Shown: positions 7,920 to 16,089, counted from the first letter of the stretch. The stretch is DNA of 44,481 nucleotides from Natrialba asiatica DSM 12278 (GCF_000337555.1 NZ_AOIO01000022.1:87361-131841), one strand, 5' to 3'. Numbers and translations are program-made. Notes: generated by a model from the sequence alone, not told the origin.

Positions 7920-8546
7920 ATGCCTCTAGTGGCTACTGCCGGTGGTTGGATCCTCCTTGCACTCCTGGTCGCACTCGCTGCACACGTCGCTGCCGCTATC
8001 GGCTACCTGTACGGTCTCCTCGCTCGCCGGCTCTCGGGTTCACCCGTCTTTCGAGATCTCTTCATTTCGCGTGCCGCAGTAACCGCATACAACGATGCCG
8101 CACTGACGGCCCTACTCGTCGCCCGCCGTGAGCAGAAACGCTACTACACCCGATTACTCGTACGGCTGTCGTTCATCGGCCCGGTCGAACTCGTCCTCCT
8201 CGGACTCTTCTTCGATGGCTTCTCACTTCCACTCGCGGCGACACTCGCGATCGCGCTCGCACTGCTCGAGTTCAGCGCCCTCCGACGCCTGCAACACTAC
8301 ACCGACGACCGCGCTGCCGAGACGGTCGGCGCAGCCGAACTCGCGAATGCGTTCGAGCGCGTCGCTGTGGAAGGCGGCGTTACGGTTAAAGAAACTCCGA
8401 GTCGGAACTGGTTCTCGTCGAGCCCGTCGTTGAGTGCACGGATCGAACGACTTCGCGCCGAGGCCGGGACGACCGCCGATGGTGCCGGTGCTACCGGCGG
8501 TGGGACCGCCAGCGCGGGTGACCGCTCGCCGACCCGCGGACGCTAA
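7920..8546 (+). CDS. Membrane protein resembling the C-terminal part of M48 peptidases, no zinc motif
   Basis: A 208-residue protein with hydrophobic helices at about 8-33 and 75-115. Its second half reads like the region of M48 (HtpX/Ste24-type) peptidases after the active site: an R-R-L-Q-H-Y-T-D-D-R-A-A-E stretch where M48 enzymes carry the third zinc ligand and E-x(2)-A-D, then an ANAFERVA helix, and near the end the SPSLSARIERLRA segment that resembles the M48 terminal HP-x(3)-RI-x-RL motif. No HExxH is present, so it should not be a working metalloprotease. The C-terminal tail is a G/A/T-rich linker. I chose ATG 7920 rather than the upstream TTG at 7911. The gene sits 24 bp upstream of the cinA-like gene on the same strand, so the two are probably co-transcribed. 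The M48 assignment is from pattern recognition and moderate. Confidence 0.6.
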   Translation: MPLVATAGGWILLALLVALAAHVAAAIGYLYGLLARRLSGSPVFRDLFISRAAVTAYNDAALTALLVARREQKRYYTRLLVRLSFIGPVELVLLGLFFDGFSLPLAATLAIALALLEFSALRRLQHYTDDRAAETVGAAELANAFERVAVEGGVTVKETPSRNWFSSSPSLSARIERLRAEAGTTADGAGATGGGTASAGDRSPTRGR

Positions 8547-8570
8547 CTGATTCGAGCACGAACGGCAGCT

Positions 8571-9320
8571 ATGAACGTCGCACTCCTTACCGTCGGCGAC
8601 GAACTCCTCGCCGGCGAGACGACCAACACCAACGCCTCGTGGCTCGCCGCCCGACTCACCGAACGCGGCGCGACCGTCCGTCGCATCCTGACGGTCCCCG
8701 ACGACCGCGAGTTCATCGCGGCGACCGTCGCTCGCTGGCAGGACGATCCCGAGATCGATGCGATCATCGCCACCGGCGGGATCGGCGGCACCCCCGACGA
8801 CGTGACGGTTCCCGCCGTCGCGGACGCGCTCGACCGCGAGTTCGTCGTCTTCGAGGGGATGTACGACCGATTGCGCGAGAAGGCGACCGCATTCCGCGAG
8901 GAAAACCCCGACCTCGTCGCGGAGTACGATCTCGAACTCGATCTGGAGGCCGCCGCCTCCCTGCCGGAAGGCGCGACGCCGATCGTCGTGGACGAGGGGT
9001 GGGCCCCCGGCTGCGTCGTCGAGAACGTCTACGTCTTCGCGGGGATTCCCGAGGAGATGCACGCGATGTTCGAGTCGGTTGCCGCGGAGTTCAGCGGCGA
9101 GACGGTCTCGCAGACGATTTTCACGCCTGCACCGGAGGGGGCGCTACACGAGGTCCTCGAGGCGGTTACCGACGAGTTCAGCGTGAGCGTGGGAAGTTAT
9201 CCTCGGGGCCCGGATCGGCCGGGGCGGATTCGCGTCTCCGGGTCCGATCCGGAGGCGGTCGAGCGGGCGATTTCGTGGCTCGAAGCGCGCGTCGAGACGG
9301 TCGAGCCCCCGTCGTCGTGA
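8571..9320 (+). CDS. CinA N-terminal domain / molybdopterin-binding (MoaB-like) protein
   Basis: A 249-residue protein beginning VALLTVGDELLAGETTNTNASWLA, written here in part as the TVGDELLAGET motif typical of the MoCF_biosynth fold. The second signature, ATGGIGGTPDDVT (about 68-80), replaces the usual GG-x-GPT-x-DD. It matches the archaeal stand-alone version of competence/damage-inducible protein A (COG1058) and lacks the C-terminal nicotinamide-nucleotide amidase domain of bacterial CinA. The exact substrate in archaea is not established; an ADP-ribose pyrophosphatase-like activity has been reported for bacterial COG1058 domains. It follows the M48-like gene by 24 bp. Confidence 0.8.
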   Translation: MNVALLTVGDELLAGETTNTNASWLAARLTERGATVRRILTVPDDREFIAATVARWQDDPEIDAIIATGGIGGTPDDVTVPAVADALDREFVVFEGMYDRLREKATAFREENPDLVAEYDLELDLEAAASLPEGATPIVVDEGWAPGCVVENVYVFAGIPEEMHAMFESVAAEFSGETVSQTIFTPAPEGALHEVLEAVTDEFSVSVGSYPRGPDRPGRIRVSGSDPEAVERAISWLEARVETVEPPSS

Positions 9321-9340
9321 TCGAGTTCAGCAGCCGTCCG

Positions 9341-9625
9341 TCACCGGTACAAGGAGAGATAGAGCATCCCGAAGCCGACGATGAAGGGGACGGTTTCGAC
9401 GATGTAGAAGGCGGTTGCCGCCGTGGGAAGCTGGGACGTGATGGTCGTGAGACCGACGCCCATACTGAGGAAGGCAAAGCCGATAAACGCCGATTCGAGC
9501 CGTTTTGACTGGTTCTTCGTATACGATTGAAAGCTGATGAGCGTGAGACCGAGCGCCAGGGCGAACACGATCAACTGCATCAGCATCAGAACGGCCTCGG
9601 CGAGTTCAGCGAGCATCATATCCAC
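9341..9625 (-). CDS. Small three-helix membrane protein, DUF7521-like
   Basis: A 94-residue, almost wholly hydrophobic protein with helices at about 6-31, 43-60 and 68-92 and the short charged loop SYTKNQSKRLES between the first two. It resembles the haloarchaeal DUF7521 family, whose genes usually sit beside a winged-helix regulator, as here (9831-10181, same strand, 205 bp upstream). The start is GTG 9625; ATG 9619 (two residues shorter) is equally possible. Function unknown; a membrane partner or target of the regulator is the likeliest role, by context only. Confidence 0.7.
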   Translation of the reverse strand: MDMMLAELAEAVLMLMQLIVFALALGLTLISFQSYTKNQSKRLESAFIGFAFLSMGVGLTTITSQLPTAATAFYIVETVPFIVGFGMLYLSLYR

Positions 9626-9830
9626 GTCGAGTCACCCGGTGCGTGACGGAGAGGGTGTCGGTGATACTGCCGTGAGCGGGGGCGTTGATGAGTCTTGTGG
9701 GCGCGCGATCCGGATCGACAATCGGCGGAATCGACACCGGAGCGATCGACATCTCGGAGACGAGAGACGTCGTCAACGAGTGGTGCGGTCGATGAGAGGG
9801 TGGGAGACGTGACAGCCATCACGATCGCCA

Positions 9831-10181
9831 CTACTTCGCACCCAGTTCGTCCCAAAGGCGGCTAAACCGGTCAGGAAGGTTCTCCTCGCGGAAGATGCGA
9901 ACGTCGTACTCGTCGTCTTCCAGTGAGATGACGGTGCTGTTGAAGTTGCACGTATACTCCTTGTAGTGATTGCCGTCGTCGGCGACGAGCGTTCGGTCGT
10001 TGATCAACTCGTTTTCCTTGAGGAGGTCGAGACGCCGGTAGATCGTCGGCCGCGAGAGGTCGAGTCGCTCTGCGAGTTCTTTCGCAGATCCTGGCTCACG
10101 ACTGATCGAGGCGAGGACGGTGCGTGCGTGCTCGTCCCCGATAGTATCGAGGATTTCTTCGATAGAGGACTCGTGTTCCAT
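9831..10181 (-). CDS. Winged helix-turn-helix regulator (ArsR-like)
   Basis: A 116-residue DNA-binding protein. Residues about 5-55 form the winged helix (IEEILDTIGDEHARTVL, then AKELAERLDLSRPTIYRRLDLL as recognition helix, quoted in part), and the C-terminal half carries YKEYTCNFNSTVISL, a typical haloarchaeal dimerisation/beta segment. I chose the ATG at 10181 (MEHESSIEE), because the longer reading upstream runs through AT-rich intergenic DNA with non-haloarchaeal composition. The partner is the membrane protein at 9341-9625. An ATAGAT-N5-ATCTAT inverted repeat lies upstream at 10302-10318. Confidence 0.8.
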   Translation of the reverse strand: MEHESSIEEILDTIGDEHARTVLASISREPGSAKELAERLDLSRPTIYRRLDLLKENELINDRTLVADDGNHYKEYTCNFNSTVISLEDDEYDVRIFREENLPDRFSRLWDELGAK

Positions 10182-10301
10182 GTCTAACGCGTAGTGTGAT
10201 TCAGAGAAAAAGGTTTTCCGGGTTGTCTGAATATCTCTCTCCGTTATATTTTTATTGGCCGACAACAAACAGCTTGTATCGGCACGGTTCAACGTCGTAT
10301 C

Positions 10302-10318
10302 ATAGATATATCATCTAT
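10302..10318. repeat. Inverted repeat, possible operator
   Basis: ATAGAT and ATCTAT are perfect 6-bp arms separated by 5 bp. The repeat lies in the AT-rich divergent region between the winged-helix regulator and the zinc ribbon gene, about 70-90 bp upstream of the latter's TATA box. It could be an operator, but AT-rich sequence gives such repeats by chance fairly often. Confidence 0.35.
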
Positions 10319-10388
10319 ACTTGCCGCTATTCTCAGATCCTGAAAATACCTATATATACCCCTTCTCCGCGCAAGAAGTCCCTGACCG

Positions 10389-10396
10389 GAATATAT
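10389..10396 (+). promoter_or_regulatory. TATA box of the zinc ribbon gene
   Basis: GAATATAT is centred about 28 bp before ATG 10421. An AGGTGAG Shine-Dalgarno-like stretch at 10404-10410 lies 10 bases before the same ATG and helps fix that start over the GTG at 10406. Confidence 0.55.
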
Positions 10397-10420
10397 CACC
10401 TCTAGGTGAGAGTGGCGAGT

Positions 10421-10621
10421 ATGGCAACGACTGATGGGGTGTCAAATGGGATGACCGAACCCTGCGAAGTTTGTGATGTTGACACGTTACACGAAGTATC
10501 CGTACAACTCGTTACTGAAGGTGGAAAGGGGGACAATGCGCGCTACTCGCGAGAACCGTACCGCGTTCGCGAGTGCCAGCGCTGCGGGAACCGTGAGAGC
10601 AAGCGGATGAACAACGCCTGA
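10421..10621 (+). CDS. Small zinc beta-ribbon protein, DUF7835-like
   Basis: A 66-residue protein with two knuckles, CEVC and CQRC, about 38 residues apart, giving one four-cysteine zinc site. The ending ESKRMNNA and the middle segment REPYRVREC are typical of the haloarchaeal DUF7835 putative zinc ribbon family. The start at 10421 is supported by the Shine-Dalgarno-like AGGTGAG and the TATA box. Function unknown; proteins of this size and fold in haloarchaea often bind nucleic acid or protein partners. The MITE-like element begins at the base after its stop codon. Confidence 0.8.
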   Translation: MATTDGVSNGMTEPCEVCDVDTLHEVSVQLVTEGGKGDNARYSREPYRVRECQRCGNRESKRMNNA

Positions 10622-10729
10622 TACTGCCGGACAAAAGTCAGTGAACACTCGATCGCGCCTCACGGACCGTCGCTCATGGCGACGACCGTTCGAGTGCGAT
10701 CGACGTGTGAATAGTTTTGTCCGGCAGTA
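10622..10729. mobile_element. 108-bp MITE-like element with 15-bp perfect terminal inverted repeats
   Basis: The left end TACTGCCGGACAAAA (10622-10636) is exactly the reverse complement of the right end (10715-10729). The two halves stay complementary inward (an ACAC-TCGATCGC block and a CGTCGC/GCGACG pair around a small central loop near 10673), so the whole element can fold into one long hairpin. It carries no gene. Both ends begin or end with TA, which would fit insertion at a TA dinucleotide as for IS630/Tc1-mariner elements. No longer target duplication is visible. The parent transposon is not in the window. Confidence 0.65.
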
Positions 10730-10852
10730 CGAACGGACTGGGAGCGGCCGTATCGAATTTTGCAGGCTGAAGTCGGGACGCTCACTTTTCGAGCTGATCT
10801 CCCTGACGTGATCGGTCCGGTAGCTACTTGAGCCAACCGTCCGACCCATGAG

Positions 10853-11569
10853 ATGACTATGGGCGGACGCGGGCCGAAACGTGAACTCGCAGAGAAGATT
10901 GCCGGCGAAATCACCCTGAGTGACGACCCCGGTGCGACGCTTCGCAAGTGGCGAACCGACTTCGACACCTCCCAGACGGACCTCGCCGCCGAACTCGACG
11001 TCTCTTCGTCGGTCATCTCCGACTACGAGAGCGGCCGGCGGGAGAGCCCCGGGATCGGCGTTGTCGGTCGGCTCGTCGACGGGCTGCTCGCAATCGACGA
11101 ACGCCGCGGCGGCAACCGGATCCGCCAGTACGGACGCGTTCTCTCGGCCGGATTCGACAGCGATGTCGTCCTCGATCTTCGCGAGTATCCGAGTTCGATT
11201 CGCCTCTCGGAGGTGTACGACAACGTCGGCGCGACGGAGGTCGTCGACGGAAACACGGATCGAATCAACGGTCACACCGTTATCGATAGCATCGAAGCGA
11301 TCACCCGCCTCTCGAGCGAGGAGTTCTTCCGCCTCTACGGACAGAGCACGAACCGCGTGCTGGTGTTTACGAGCGTGACGCGCGGGGAGGCGACGGCGGT
11401 CGCGCTTCGCGTCCTCAATCCGACGCCGAACGCGGTGATCCTGCACGGCATCGACGAAGCGGATCTCTGGCCGCACGCGGCCGATCTGGCACGGATCGAC
11501 GGCTACTCGCTCGCCGTGACGTCGACACCGCTCGAGGAATTACTCGATGAACTCGCGAGTCTCGAGTGA
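10853..11569 (+). CDS. HTH_3-type transcriptional regulator, COG1709-like
   Basis: A 238-residue predicted regulator. Residues about 28-75 are a Cro/C1-type helix-turn-helix (SQTDLAAELDVSSSVISDYE, ESGRRESPG following), and the rest is an alpha/beta domain with VLVFTSVTRGEATAVALRV and NAVILHG strands, as in the archaeal COG1709 family. That C-terminal domain probably binds a small molecule; the ligand is unknown. The start may be ATG 10853 or ATG 10859. The small membrane protein gene starts 13 bp after the stop, so the pair is probably one transcript. The MITE-like element lies 124 bp upstream. Confidence 0.75.
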   Translation: MTMGGRGPKRELAEKIAGEITLSDDPGATLRKWRTDFDTSQTDLAAELDVSSSVISDYESGRRESPGIGVVGRLVDGLLAIDERRGGNRIRQYGRVLSAGFDSDVVLDLREYPSSIRLSEVYDNVGATEVVDGNTDRINGHTVIDSIEAITRLSSEEFFRLYGQSTNRVLVFTSVTRGEATAVALRVLNPTPNAVILHGIDEADLWPHAADLARIDGYSLAVTSTPLEELLDELASLE

Positions 11570-11582
11570 AAGGGTCGAGCAG

Positions 11583-11864
11583 ATGGAGTGGACGGAACGA
11601 CTAACGCTCGCGCTGACAGCCGGCTACCTCGTGTCGCTGGCGGCCGTCTTCGTCATCAATGAGCCGGTTCTCTGGGTCCTCTGGGCGGCCGGAGCGGTCG
11701 GTATCGTCGGTGTCGTGTTACTCGTGGTCAATCGATCGAAAGCCGTCCCAGTCACGAGTGAGGGCGACGAGAGGGTCTCTGCGGCAGAGACCGGGACTGG
11801 AACTGAAAAGCCGGCAGCTACCGAGGACGGAGCGGGAACGAACGCGGACGCCGAACGAGACTGA
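11583..11864 (+). CDS. Small two-helix membrane protein with acidic tail
   Basis: A 93-residue protein with hydrophobic helices at about 7-25 and 29-50, then a soluble tail rich in T, E, A, G and D. I chose ATG 11583 (MEWTERL), 13 bp after the stop of the upstream regulator; the longer reading would overlap that gene. No family is recognised. Its position suggests co-transcription with the COG1709-like regulator, and it may be the target or membrane anchor of that regulation, which is inference only. Confidence 0.6.
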   Translation: MEWTERLTLALTAGYLVSLAAVFVINEPVLWVLWAAGAVGIVGVVLLVVNRSKAVPVTSEGDERVSAAETGTGTEKPAATEDGAGTNADAERD

Positions 11865-11898
11865 GTACCGCGTACTGTCGGTGCGAAGCGATCCTCGA

Positions 11899-12288
11899 TC
11901 AGGCGACCTGCTCTTCGTACTCGTCGGCCGAGAGCAACTCGTCGAGTTCGTCGGCGTCGGCGGCGTCGACTTCGAGCATCCAGCCGTCGCCGAACGGGTC
12001 GTCGTTGACGAGTTCGGGAGCGTCAAACAGGGCGTCGTTGACGGCGACGACTTCGCCGCTGACCGGCGCGTAGAGATCGGAGACGGCTTTGATGGATTCG
12101 ATGACGCCGAACTCGGTTTCCCGTTGGATGTCCTCGCCTTCGTCGGGGAGTTCGACGAAGACGACGTCGCCGAGTTCGTCCTGTGCGAAGTCGCTGATGC
12201 CGATGCGGATTCGGCTGTTGTCGTCGGTTTCGAGTGCCCATTCGTGGGAGTCCTGGTATCGTCGGTCGTCGGGGATTTCGAAGCTCAT
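11899..12288 (-). CDS. gcvH: Glycine cleavage system H protein (lipoyl carrier)
   Basis: Carries the aminomethyl group on lipoyl-lysine between the P, T and L proteins in glycine breakdown to CO2, ammonia and methylene-tetrahydrofolate. The lipoyl attachment site is K67 in [14 protein letters not shown], flanked by the conserved SGEV turn. At 129 residues it is full length. It lies 147 bp downstream of gcvT on the same strand. The genes for P protein subunits, often next in haloarchaea, do not follow: the next gene is on the other strand. Confidence 0.95.
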   Translation of the reverse strand: MSFEIPDDRRYQDSHEWALETDDNSRIRIGISDFAQDELGDVVFVELPDEGEDIQRETEFGVIESIKAVSDLYAPVSGEVVAVNDALFDAPELVNDDPFGDGWMLEVDAADADELDELLSADEYEEQVA

Positions 12289-12435
12289 TGGTGTGTCTTG
12301 GAATCTGCGTCTGTCGTCGTGTATCTGTGCGCTTCGTGCCGCCGGTCGTCTCTCCGCCTTTGGACGGTCCTCGGACGATGCCGGGAGACGAGTACGCGTC
12401 TGTGCCGCTACGTATCCGTATACACACAGCCGTAC

Positions 12436-13533
12436 TTATACCGTATCGATAAACGGCGTCGGTTCGACGCGCGCTTTTTTCGATCGGCCGCGAACGACCA
12501 CCTGAAGGGTCGTACCGGGCTCTGCGTACTCGCTGGGGACGTAGCCGAGTCCGATCGGCCGGTCCAGCGTCGGGCTCATGGTGCCGCTCGTGACGGTCCC
12601 GATGACGCGGTCGTCGGTGTTCGTGATGTCGTAGCCGTGGCGCGGAACCCCGCGGTCGATCAGTTGGAAGCCGACGAGTTCTTCCTCGGAGCCGTCTTCG
12701 CGCGCCCGCTCGAGCGCGTCGCGGCCGACGAATTCGGTGTCGAGCGCGACGGTAAAGCCGATGCCGGCCTCGTAGGGGGTTCGGGGGTTCGACTCGTGGT
12801 CGAAGTCCTGGCCCGAGAGCAGGAGTCCGGCCTCGATCCGAAGGGTGTCTCGTGCGCCGAGACCGCAGGGCTGGCACTCGAACTGCGACCAGATCCGTTC
12901 GGCGTCTTCCCACGGAGCGATCAGTTCGAACCCGTCTTCGCCGGTGTAGCCGGTTCGAGCGGTCCAGCACTCGACGCCGTCGATCGTCGCCGTCATCGCC
13001 TGGAACCGGTTCAGATCGGTGACGGACTCGTCGGCGACGGCTGCGACGAGTTCGGTTGCGTCCGGTCCCTGGACGGCGAACATGGCGTACTCGTCGGTGC
13101 GGTTGTCGACGGTCGCCTCGAGGTCGAACTCGTTGCGGTAGTTGATCCACCGTTCGTGGGTTTCCTCGTCGGTCCCGGCGTTCGGGACGAAGAGGTAGGT
13201 CGGTTCGTCGTCCTCGTCCGGCAGCCGGTAGATCACCGTGTCGTCGACGATGATGCCGTCCTCGTCGGTGAGGACGGCGTACTGGGAGTCACCGACGCCG
13301 AGACGGGTCACGTCGTTCGAGGTGAGCCGCTGCATCAGCGTCGTCGCGTCCGGCCCGGTGACGTGAATCTGGCCCATGTGGGAGACGTCGAAGATGCCGA
13401 CGGCGTCTCGGACGGCTTCGTGTTCGGCCTGGATCGAGTCGAACTCGACCGGCATGTCCCAGCCGCCAAACTCCGTAAACTTGGCCCCCCGTTCGTCGTG
13501 GATTCCACGCAATGGCGGCGTCTGAAGCGGCAT
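12436..13533 (-). CDS. gcvT: Glycine cleavage system T protein (aminomethyltransferase)
   Basis: Transfers the methylene carbon from aminomethyl-lipoyl GcvH to tetrahydrofolate and releases ammonia. Recognisable segments are FGGWDMPVEF near the N-terminus, FDVSHMGQI, the DDTVIYRL strand, TGYTGEDGFEL, LGARDTLRIEAG (the conserved arginine/glutamate block) and the C-terminal GYV-x(9)-GT barrel. The start was set at ATG 13533 (MPLQTPPL), since the 18 residues before it in the longer reading do not resemble the family. The protein is then 365 residues, the usual length. A CTTACT element about 27 bp upstream may be its TATA box. Confidence 0.93.
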   Translation of the reverse strand: MPLQTPPLRGIHDERGAKFTEFGGWDMPVEFDSIQAEHEAVRDAVGIFDVSHMGQIHVTGPDATTLMQRLTSNDVTRLGVGDSQYAVLTDEDGIIVDDTVIYRLPDEDDEPTYLFVPNAGTDEETHERWINYRNEFDLEATVDNRTDEYAMFAVQGPDATELVAAVADESVTDLNRFQAMTATIDGVECWTARTGYTGEDGFELIAPWEDAERIWSQFECQPCGLGARDTLRIEAGLLLSGQDFDHESNPRTPYEAGIGFTVALDTEFVGRDALERAREDGSEEELVGFQLIDRGVPRHGYDITNTDDRVIGTVTSGTMSPTLDRPIGLGYVPSEYAEPGTTLQVVVRGRSKKARVEPTPFIDTV

Positions 13534-13748
13534 ACTCGGGAGGACACGGCCGGGGTAGTAAGGTCTTTTGTGATTTCGATAGTCCATCGGCGGACGTCGA
13601 TCGATAAAAGAAGCTGCCAGGTGAGTGTCGGCGGTGCTGGCGACGCCGAGTGCGCCGTGCCGGGACGACTGCTGGATGTGGACAGCTGGTACCGAACCCG
13701 GACCAGCGCACGGTTGTCGGGTGAGTGAACTCGGACTCGGGGTCCGGG

Positions 13749-15341
13749 TTACTTGCCGAGTTCTTCGATGGTCAGCGTGTAGGAACCGCTGCCGCTGTAC
13801 TGGTTGACGAGGATACCGAGTTCCTCGTTGCCGGAGAGGTCGACCGAGATTTCTTCGTCCGAGCCCCAGTTGTACGAGCGGCGGTCGTAGTCGGATGTCG
13901 TCGGCGTGCGACCGTCGAGGGTCAGGTAGAGGTCGAAGTCGGCACTCGATGGGCCGCTAAGTGAGACGGTTGCGCTACACGGGTCCGCCGTATCGAGGGT
14001 GTAGGAGTAGGCGTCACTCGGGTTACTACTGCTGATGTTGCCCTCTGCGGTTTCGGTATTCGTCTCGTCACCGCAAGTCCCATCGCCTGGATCGCCGCCA
14101 CCGCCACCGTCGCCGGGATCGGTCGTAACGGCCTGTCCGGCGTCGACACGACCGTGACCCTGTTCCTCCGAGGAGAGACCGACGTCGACGGCGGTGTTTT
14201 GCAGGTGACTGCGCAGTTCCGCGTTCGAGAGATTCGGGTGAGCGGAGAGCGTGAGCCCGGCGACGCCGGCGACGACTGGTGACGCCATCGACGTGCCGGA
14301 GAAGGTGTCGTAGTTGTCCCACGGAATCGAGGAGAGGACGTTCCCGCCGGGTGCGGCGAGTTCGATCTCCGGGCCGAGGTTCGAGAACGCGGAAAGGGTC
14401 TCGCCCTCGTCGAGCGAGGAGACGGCCATGACCGTGTCGTAGGCCGCGGGATAGGAGACGCTGTTGCCGTAGCCGTTGCCGGCGGCAGCGACGAGCAGCG
14501 AGCCCTGGTTGTAGGCGTACTCACAGGCGTTCGAGAGCGTCTGACTGAAGCCGCCGCCACCGAGGGACATGTTGATCACGTCGGCTCCCTGGTCGGCGGA
14601 CCACTGGATTGCGTCGGCAATGTCCGTGAGCGACCCGCCACCACCATCGCCGAGTGCGCGGGCCGACAGGAGCGAACAGTTGCTGATTCCGGCGTGGCCG
14701 GTTGCATTGTTCGTTCCGCCGGCGGCGATTCCACCGACGTGAGTGCCGTGGTTTTCGCTGGCACTGACCGGGTACGGATCGCCGTCGTTATCGACGAAGT
14801 CGTCGCCGTAGTTCGAAACGCTCCCGTCCATGTTCCCTTCGAGATCCTCGTGGTCGTACTGGATCCCCTGGTCGACGACCGAGATCGTCACGCCGGGATC
14901 GCCGTAGGTGACGTCCCAGGCGGCCTCACAGTTGACTTGCTGTGGAGCGTACTGCTGGCCGTACTGTGGATCGTTCGGCGTCGCGATGGCCTCGTAGGTC
15001 GCGTTGTCCTCTGCGTATTCGACATCGTCCGCTTCGAGGACGTTTCGCTTGAAATTCTCCCGCGCCTGCGTAGAGGCCCTGCTTGGGAACTCGACGGCGA
15101 CGTATCCGAGCGTCTCGTTCGTGTGAACGATCGTCGCCTTACTCGGCAGTTTCGAGTCGATCGTCGCCTTACTGGCCGAGACGGAGTCCGATACCCCGAC
15201 GACAATCTCGTCCTTTTTCGGACCCGGACTCCGTCCGGGTGTTGCGCTGGTAACTCCACCAAGTCCCAGGAATGCCCCCAGTGCGCTGGTTGCTTTCAAT
15301 ACCGATCGCCGCCCGATATTTCTTTTGGTATCACGAGACAT
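13749..15341 (-). CDS. hly: Halolysin, Tat-exported subtilisin-like serine protease with C-terminal PPC-like domain
   Basis: An extracellular protease of 530 residues. Layout: twin-arginine signal (RR at 11-12, GRRSVLKA followed by a hydrophobic stretch to about 30), inhibitor I9 propeptide (about 44-118), S8 catalytic domain with triad D157 (SVVDQGI), H198 (NHGTHVGG) and S351 (SGTSMASP), oxyanion N289 (AAAGNG), a glycine/aspartate linker (about 410-428) and a C-terminal beta domain like PPC (about 430-530). Tat export of a folded protease is usual for halolysins such as 172P1 and R4, and the length matches. The C-terminal extension is known in this family to be needed for stability in high salt. 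The gene has its own TATA box at 15364-15376 and no operon partner. Confidence 0.96.
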   Translation of the reverse strand: MSRDTKRNIGRRSVLKATSALGAFLGLGGVTSATPGRSPGPKKDEIVVGVSDSVSASKATIDSKLPSKATIVHTNETLGYVAVEFPSRASTQARENFKRNVLEADDVEYAEDNATYEAIATPNDPQYGQQYAPQQVNCEAAWDVTYGDPGVTISVVDQGIQYDHEDLEGNMDGSVSNYGDDFVDNDGDPYPVSASENHGTHVGGIAAGGTNNATGHAGISNCSLLSARALGDGGGGSLTDIADAIQWSADQGADVINMSLGGGGFSQTLSNACEYAYNQGSLLVAAAGNGYGNSVSYPAAYDTVMAVSSLDEGETLSAFSNLGPEIELAAPGGNVLSSIPWDNYDTFSGTSMASPVVAGVAGLTLSAHPNLSNAELRSHLQNTAVDVGLSSEEQGHGRVDAGQAVTTDPGDGGGGGDPGDGTCGDETNTETAEGNISSSNPSDAYSYTLDTADPCSATVSLSGPSSADFDLYLTLDGRTPTTSDYDRRSYNWGSDEEISVDLSGNEELGILVNQYSGSGSYTLTIEELGK

Positions 15342-15363
15342 GATACGACATGAGAAATACTGA

Positions 15364-15376
15364 CATTATATTAAAG
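15364..15376 (-). promoter_or_regulatory. TATA box of the halolysin gene
   Basis: The minus strand reads TTTAATATAATGT, centred about 29 bp before the ATG at 15341. It sits in a long AT-rich stretch that contrasts with the surrounding GC-rich DNA. Confidence 0.6.
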
Positions 15377-15441
15377 TGTTATGAAACAAGTTAGAATTTA
15401 TTACTGTACCTGTGGGGATATAGAGCACTTCTATCGTCAAA

Positions 15442-15466
15442 TATCATTAGTCAATAACCAATGATA
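15442..15466. repeat. Inverted repeat upstream of the halolysin gene, possible operator
   Basis: TATCATT and AATGATA are perfect 7-bp arms around an 11-bp spacer, about 100-125 bp upstream of the halolysin start and about 155 bp upstream of the NYN gene. Halolysins are growth-phase regulated, so a regulator site here is plausible but not shown. Confidence 0.4.
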
Positions 15467-15618
15467 ATTGTCTTTTCGGATATCCCGTCGAGTTATCGAT
15501 AAACAGCACTATAGTTTCCGCTTCAACGGGTCGCTTGGAGCGCCAGCTCGACCGCCATAGCGGGGCCGCCACGACTCGTTTCGCTACACCTATCCCGGGG
15601 CCGTGGCTACCGCTCGGT

Positions 15619-16089
15619 ATGTTCGATCGCGTTCGCGCCCGTCTCGCCCCCGATCCTTCCCCCGAGCAACAGCGGGAACTAGCCGTCGGGCTGCTCGTCG
15701 ATGGACCGAACGTCTTCCGCGACGAGTTCGACATCGACCTCGACGATCTCCGGACGGCTGCGCGTGAACTCGGACGCGTCGGCGTTATCAGGCTCTACCT
15801 GGACGAACACGCAACTCCCGGCCTCATTCAGGCGGCCGAGGCGCGTGGCTTCGAAGTCGTCGTCACGAGCGGCGATGTCGACGTGAAACTCGCCGTCGAT
15901 GCGACCGCACTGTCCTGTGACGGGACAATCGACCGCCTCGCGATCGCCTCGCGAGATACGGACTTCAAGCCCGCCCTCGAACACGCCGGAACACGAGGTA
16001 TCGAAACGATCGCGATCGCGCCGGGATCGCACGGTCGCTCCGATGCGCTTCAAAACGCGGCGGACGAGGCGGTGACACTCGGGACCTGA
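15619..16089 (+). CDS. NYN domain protein, TIGR00288/LabA-like
   Basis: A 156-residue PIN-like/NYN fold protein, predicted to be a metal-dependent RNase. Acidic residues that would hold the metal are in place: D28 in LLVDGPNV, D94 in VKLAVDA, and D113 and D115 in ASRDTDFKP. It corresponds to the stand-alone archaeal family TIGR00288. The start was set at ATG 15619 (MFDRVRARL), because the longer reading from TTG 15535 adds a basic stretch unlike the family. It is transcribed away from the halolysin gene, and the alpha/beta hydrolase gene follows 67 bp later with its own promoter. The target RNA is unknown. Confidence 0.8.
   Translation: MFDRVRARLAPDPSPEQQRELAVGLLVDGPNVFRDEFDIDLDDLRTAARELGRVGVIRLYLDEHATPGLIQAAEARGFEVVVTSGDVDVKLAVDATALSCDGTIDRLAIASRDTDFKPALEHAGTRGIETIAIAPGSHGRSDALQNAADEAVTLGT

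Noticed and set aside
9616-9855. A 79-residue minus-strand frame between the DUF7521-like and winged-helix genes
   Set aside because: Overlaps both neighbours, composition unlike them, no motif.
10622-10729. The 108-bp inverted repeat considered as an ordinary transcription terminator
   Set aside because: Haloarchaeal terminators are mainly T-rich stretches. A 108-bp hairpin with perfect 15-bp ends fits a transposon-derived element better, although it may also affect transcription.
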